This document shows, in pieces, positions 61,577 through 62,348 of a stretch of DNA of 62,348 bases. The position numbers and the translations under genes were made by a program. The stretch comes from Paenibacillus solani. GTDB taxonomy: Bacteria > Bacillota > Bacilli > Paenibacillales > Paenibacillaceae. The notes under the pieces are model-generated. The model was given only the letters and a program-made list of their open reading frames with translations. It had not been told where the DNA came from and searched no databases. The DNA lies in assembly GCF_001277345.1 (NCBI RefSeq), contig NZ_LIUT01000008.1, positions 57,714 through 120,061 on the forward strand, written 5' to 3'. Position 1 is the first letter of the stretch, and every line of letters starts with the position of its first letter.

Positions 61577-62009
61577 TATTCGTTTTATTGCTTTCCAATC
61601 CTTGAATGACTTGCTTTCGAAGCTGCGAGGGAACCGTGATTATAAGAAAATCGTCATGCACCGTGAGGTGGACGATGCTTTTACCTTTTTCAAATACTAA
61701 CGATGAACTATCGTCATCTGTTTCCTTCTGCTCCCATCCCCAGGACTCGATCTCCTCCAGATAAGCCTCTGGAATGCTGTCCCCTTCCTTCAAGCCTGGA
61801 AGCGCGTAGCGTACATAGTCCAATTCACTATTGCCTGTGGTCTGCTCCGTTTTGTTCGCTTCCTTCGGAACAGGAAATGACTTCACATTCGCTGCACCGT
61901 CAAAGGATTTCCAGGTGGGTTCTGTGGATGCTCCACATCCGGTTCCGACCAACAGTATCGTACCCGCACATATTAATCCTGCCACTTGCAGTCCACGTTT
62001 ACGCAACAT
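61572..62009 (-). CDS. Unrecognised small lipoprotein
   Basis: A 145-residue secreted protein. Residues 1-24 are a lipoprotein signal with lipobox LVGTGC, so the Cys near position 24 should be lipidated. The mature part is acidic, with no motif that I recognise (NSELDYVRYALPGLKEGDS, EEIESWGWEQKETDDDSSS, HLTVHDDFLIITVP). The ATG at 62009 follows AAGGAGGAC at good spacing; the longer frame is rejected. Confidence 0.78.
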   Translation of the reverse strand: MLRKRGLQVAGLICAGTILLVGTGCGASTEPTWKSFDGAANVKSFPVPKEANKTEQTTGNSELDYVRYALPGLKEGDSIPEAYLEEIESWGWEQKETDDDSSSLVFEKGKSIVHLTVHDDFLIITVPSQLRKQVIQGLESNKTNK

Positions 62010-62304
62010 ATTATTGTCCTCCTTCCCCCACAATAACCGGTCTCCAGATGAGTATTCATAGTTGATTGGTTAATGGAGAACCTTCCAATCAGGCCTTCAT
62101 TCCTATAGCCTGCGTAAATCGGTAATCACTTACCCAATAATGCCTAATTGTATTATACTGATTTTAGATGCGGTATCGGTAACAAAATCTTCATCTGTTT
62201 ACGTCATTTTATTGAATATGTTATATAACAGCAAGCAACTAATTCCTTGCCTGCGAGCTTGTTTCTTGAATAAATAAAGCCAAATCGATCATCCATTTTG
62301 GATT
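62010..62304 (-). other. Gene-free stretch upstream of the lipoprotein gene
   Basis: No coding region is visible. On the minus strand a perfect TATAAT at 62157-62152 is a possible -10 for the lipoprotein gene, about 145 bases before its start, but no acceptable -35 lies 16-18 bp upstream. The rest is AT-rich and unremarkable. Confidence 0.35.
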
Positions 62305-62348
62305 TATAAAAAAATAAAAACCACCATCGATTACATCGACAGTGGTTT
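62305..62348 (-). terminator. Terminator of a minus-strand gene beyond the right edge
   Basis: AAACCAC (62318-62324) pairs with GTGGTTT (62342-62348), with inner TCGAT/ATCGA pairing, followed on the minus strand by TTTTTATTTTTTT. The gene it ends lies outside the window. Confidence 0.82.

Overview
The window looks like an origin-proximal chromosomal segment of an endospore-forming Gram-positive bacterium, most likely Paenibacillus or a close relative. The evidence is the near-complete collinearity with the Bacillus subtilis tmk-to-lysS segment, many sporulation genes (spoIIE, spoVT, spoVG, yabG, yabP, yabQ, gin, fin, an SspF-type SASP), a GC content near 50 percent, an rRNA-operon leader of Paenibacillus type at the left edge, and an AbrB with a CxxC/CxxC tail. 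Species is not assigned. I see no insertion sequence, prophage, CRISPR array or tRNA gene. Apart from abrB, a small unknown gene at 38974-39186 and a membrane-protein gene at 60956-61477, every gene is on the minus strand, so transcription runs from high to low coordinates, pointing into an rRNA operon that starts just beyond base 1.

Layout in transcription order. 62.0-57.6 kb: an orphan lipoprotein, an unknown membrane protein (plus strand), the sigma-G inhibitor gin, a PLP decarboxylase (yaaO), tmk and darA. 57.3-52.7 kb: yaaR, holB, ricT, yabA, trmN6, rsmI (replication and translation maintenance). 52.5-49.8 kb: abrB diverging from a YwfO-like HD phosphohydrolase across a region with several Spo0A boxes, then tatD. 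49.8-44.3 kb: a c-di-AMP (ydaO-type) riboswitch and terminator in front of the cell-wall gene yabE, then rnmV, rsmA, yabG, veg and sspF. 44.1-34 kb: ispE, purR, spoVG, glmU, prs, a small unknown gene, pth, fin, mfd and prsA. 33-23 kb: spoVT, the flippase yabM, mazG, hup, rqcP, yabP, yabQ, divIC, yabR and spoIIE. 23-17 kb: yabS, yabT, tilS, hpt and ftsH. 17-9.5 kb: nadA-nadB-nadC, coaX, hslO, a PpiC foldase and cysK (cofactors and thiols). 9.3-0.4 kb: the folate operon pabB-pabA-pabC-folP-folB-folK-yazB, then dusB, greA and lysS.

Several regulatory signals are readable directly: a Spo0A-type spoIIE promoter with the diagnostic 21-bp spacer, a full-consensus sigma-H promoter for spoVG, sigma-F/G-like promoters for gin, fin and spoVT, two tandem perfect sigma-A promoters for veg, Spo0A boxes at abrB, and about 20 intrinsic terminators. 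c-di-AMP appears twice, as the ligand of the riboswitch before yabE and of the PII-like receptor DarA. Differences from the B. subtilis order are nadABC inserted between ftsH and coaX, greA between dusB and lysS, the HD phosphohydrolase where metS would be, and the absence of yabJ, ctc and yazA.

I found no wholly new multi-gene system. The least explained items are a pseudoknot-like pair of interleaved inverted repeats between darA and yaaR, in-frame tandem repeats in the nadA leader, the small beta-rich protein at 38974-39186, and GC-rich islands inside yaaO and yabM.
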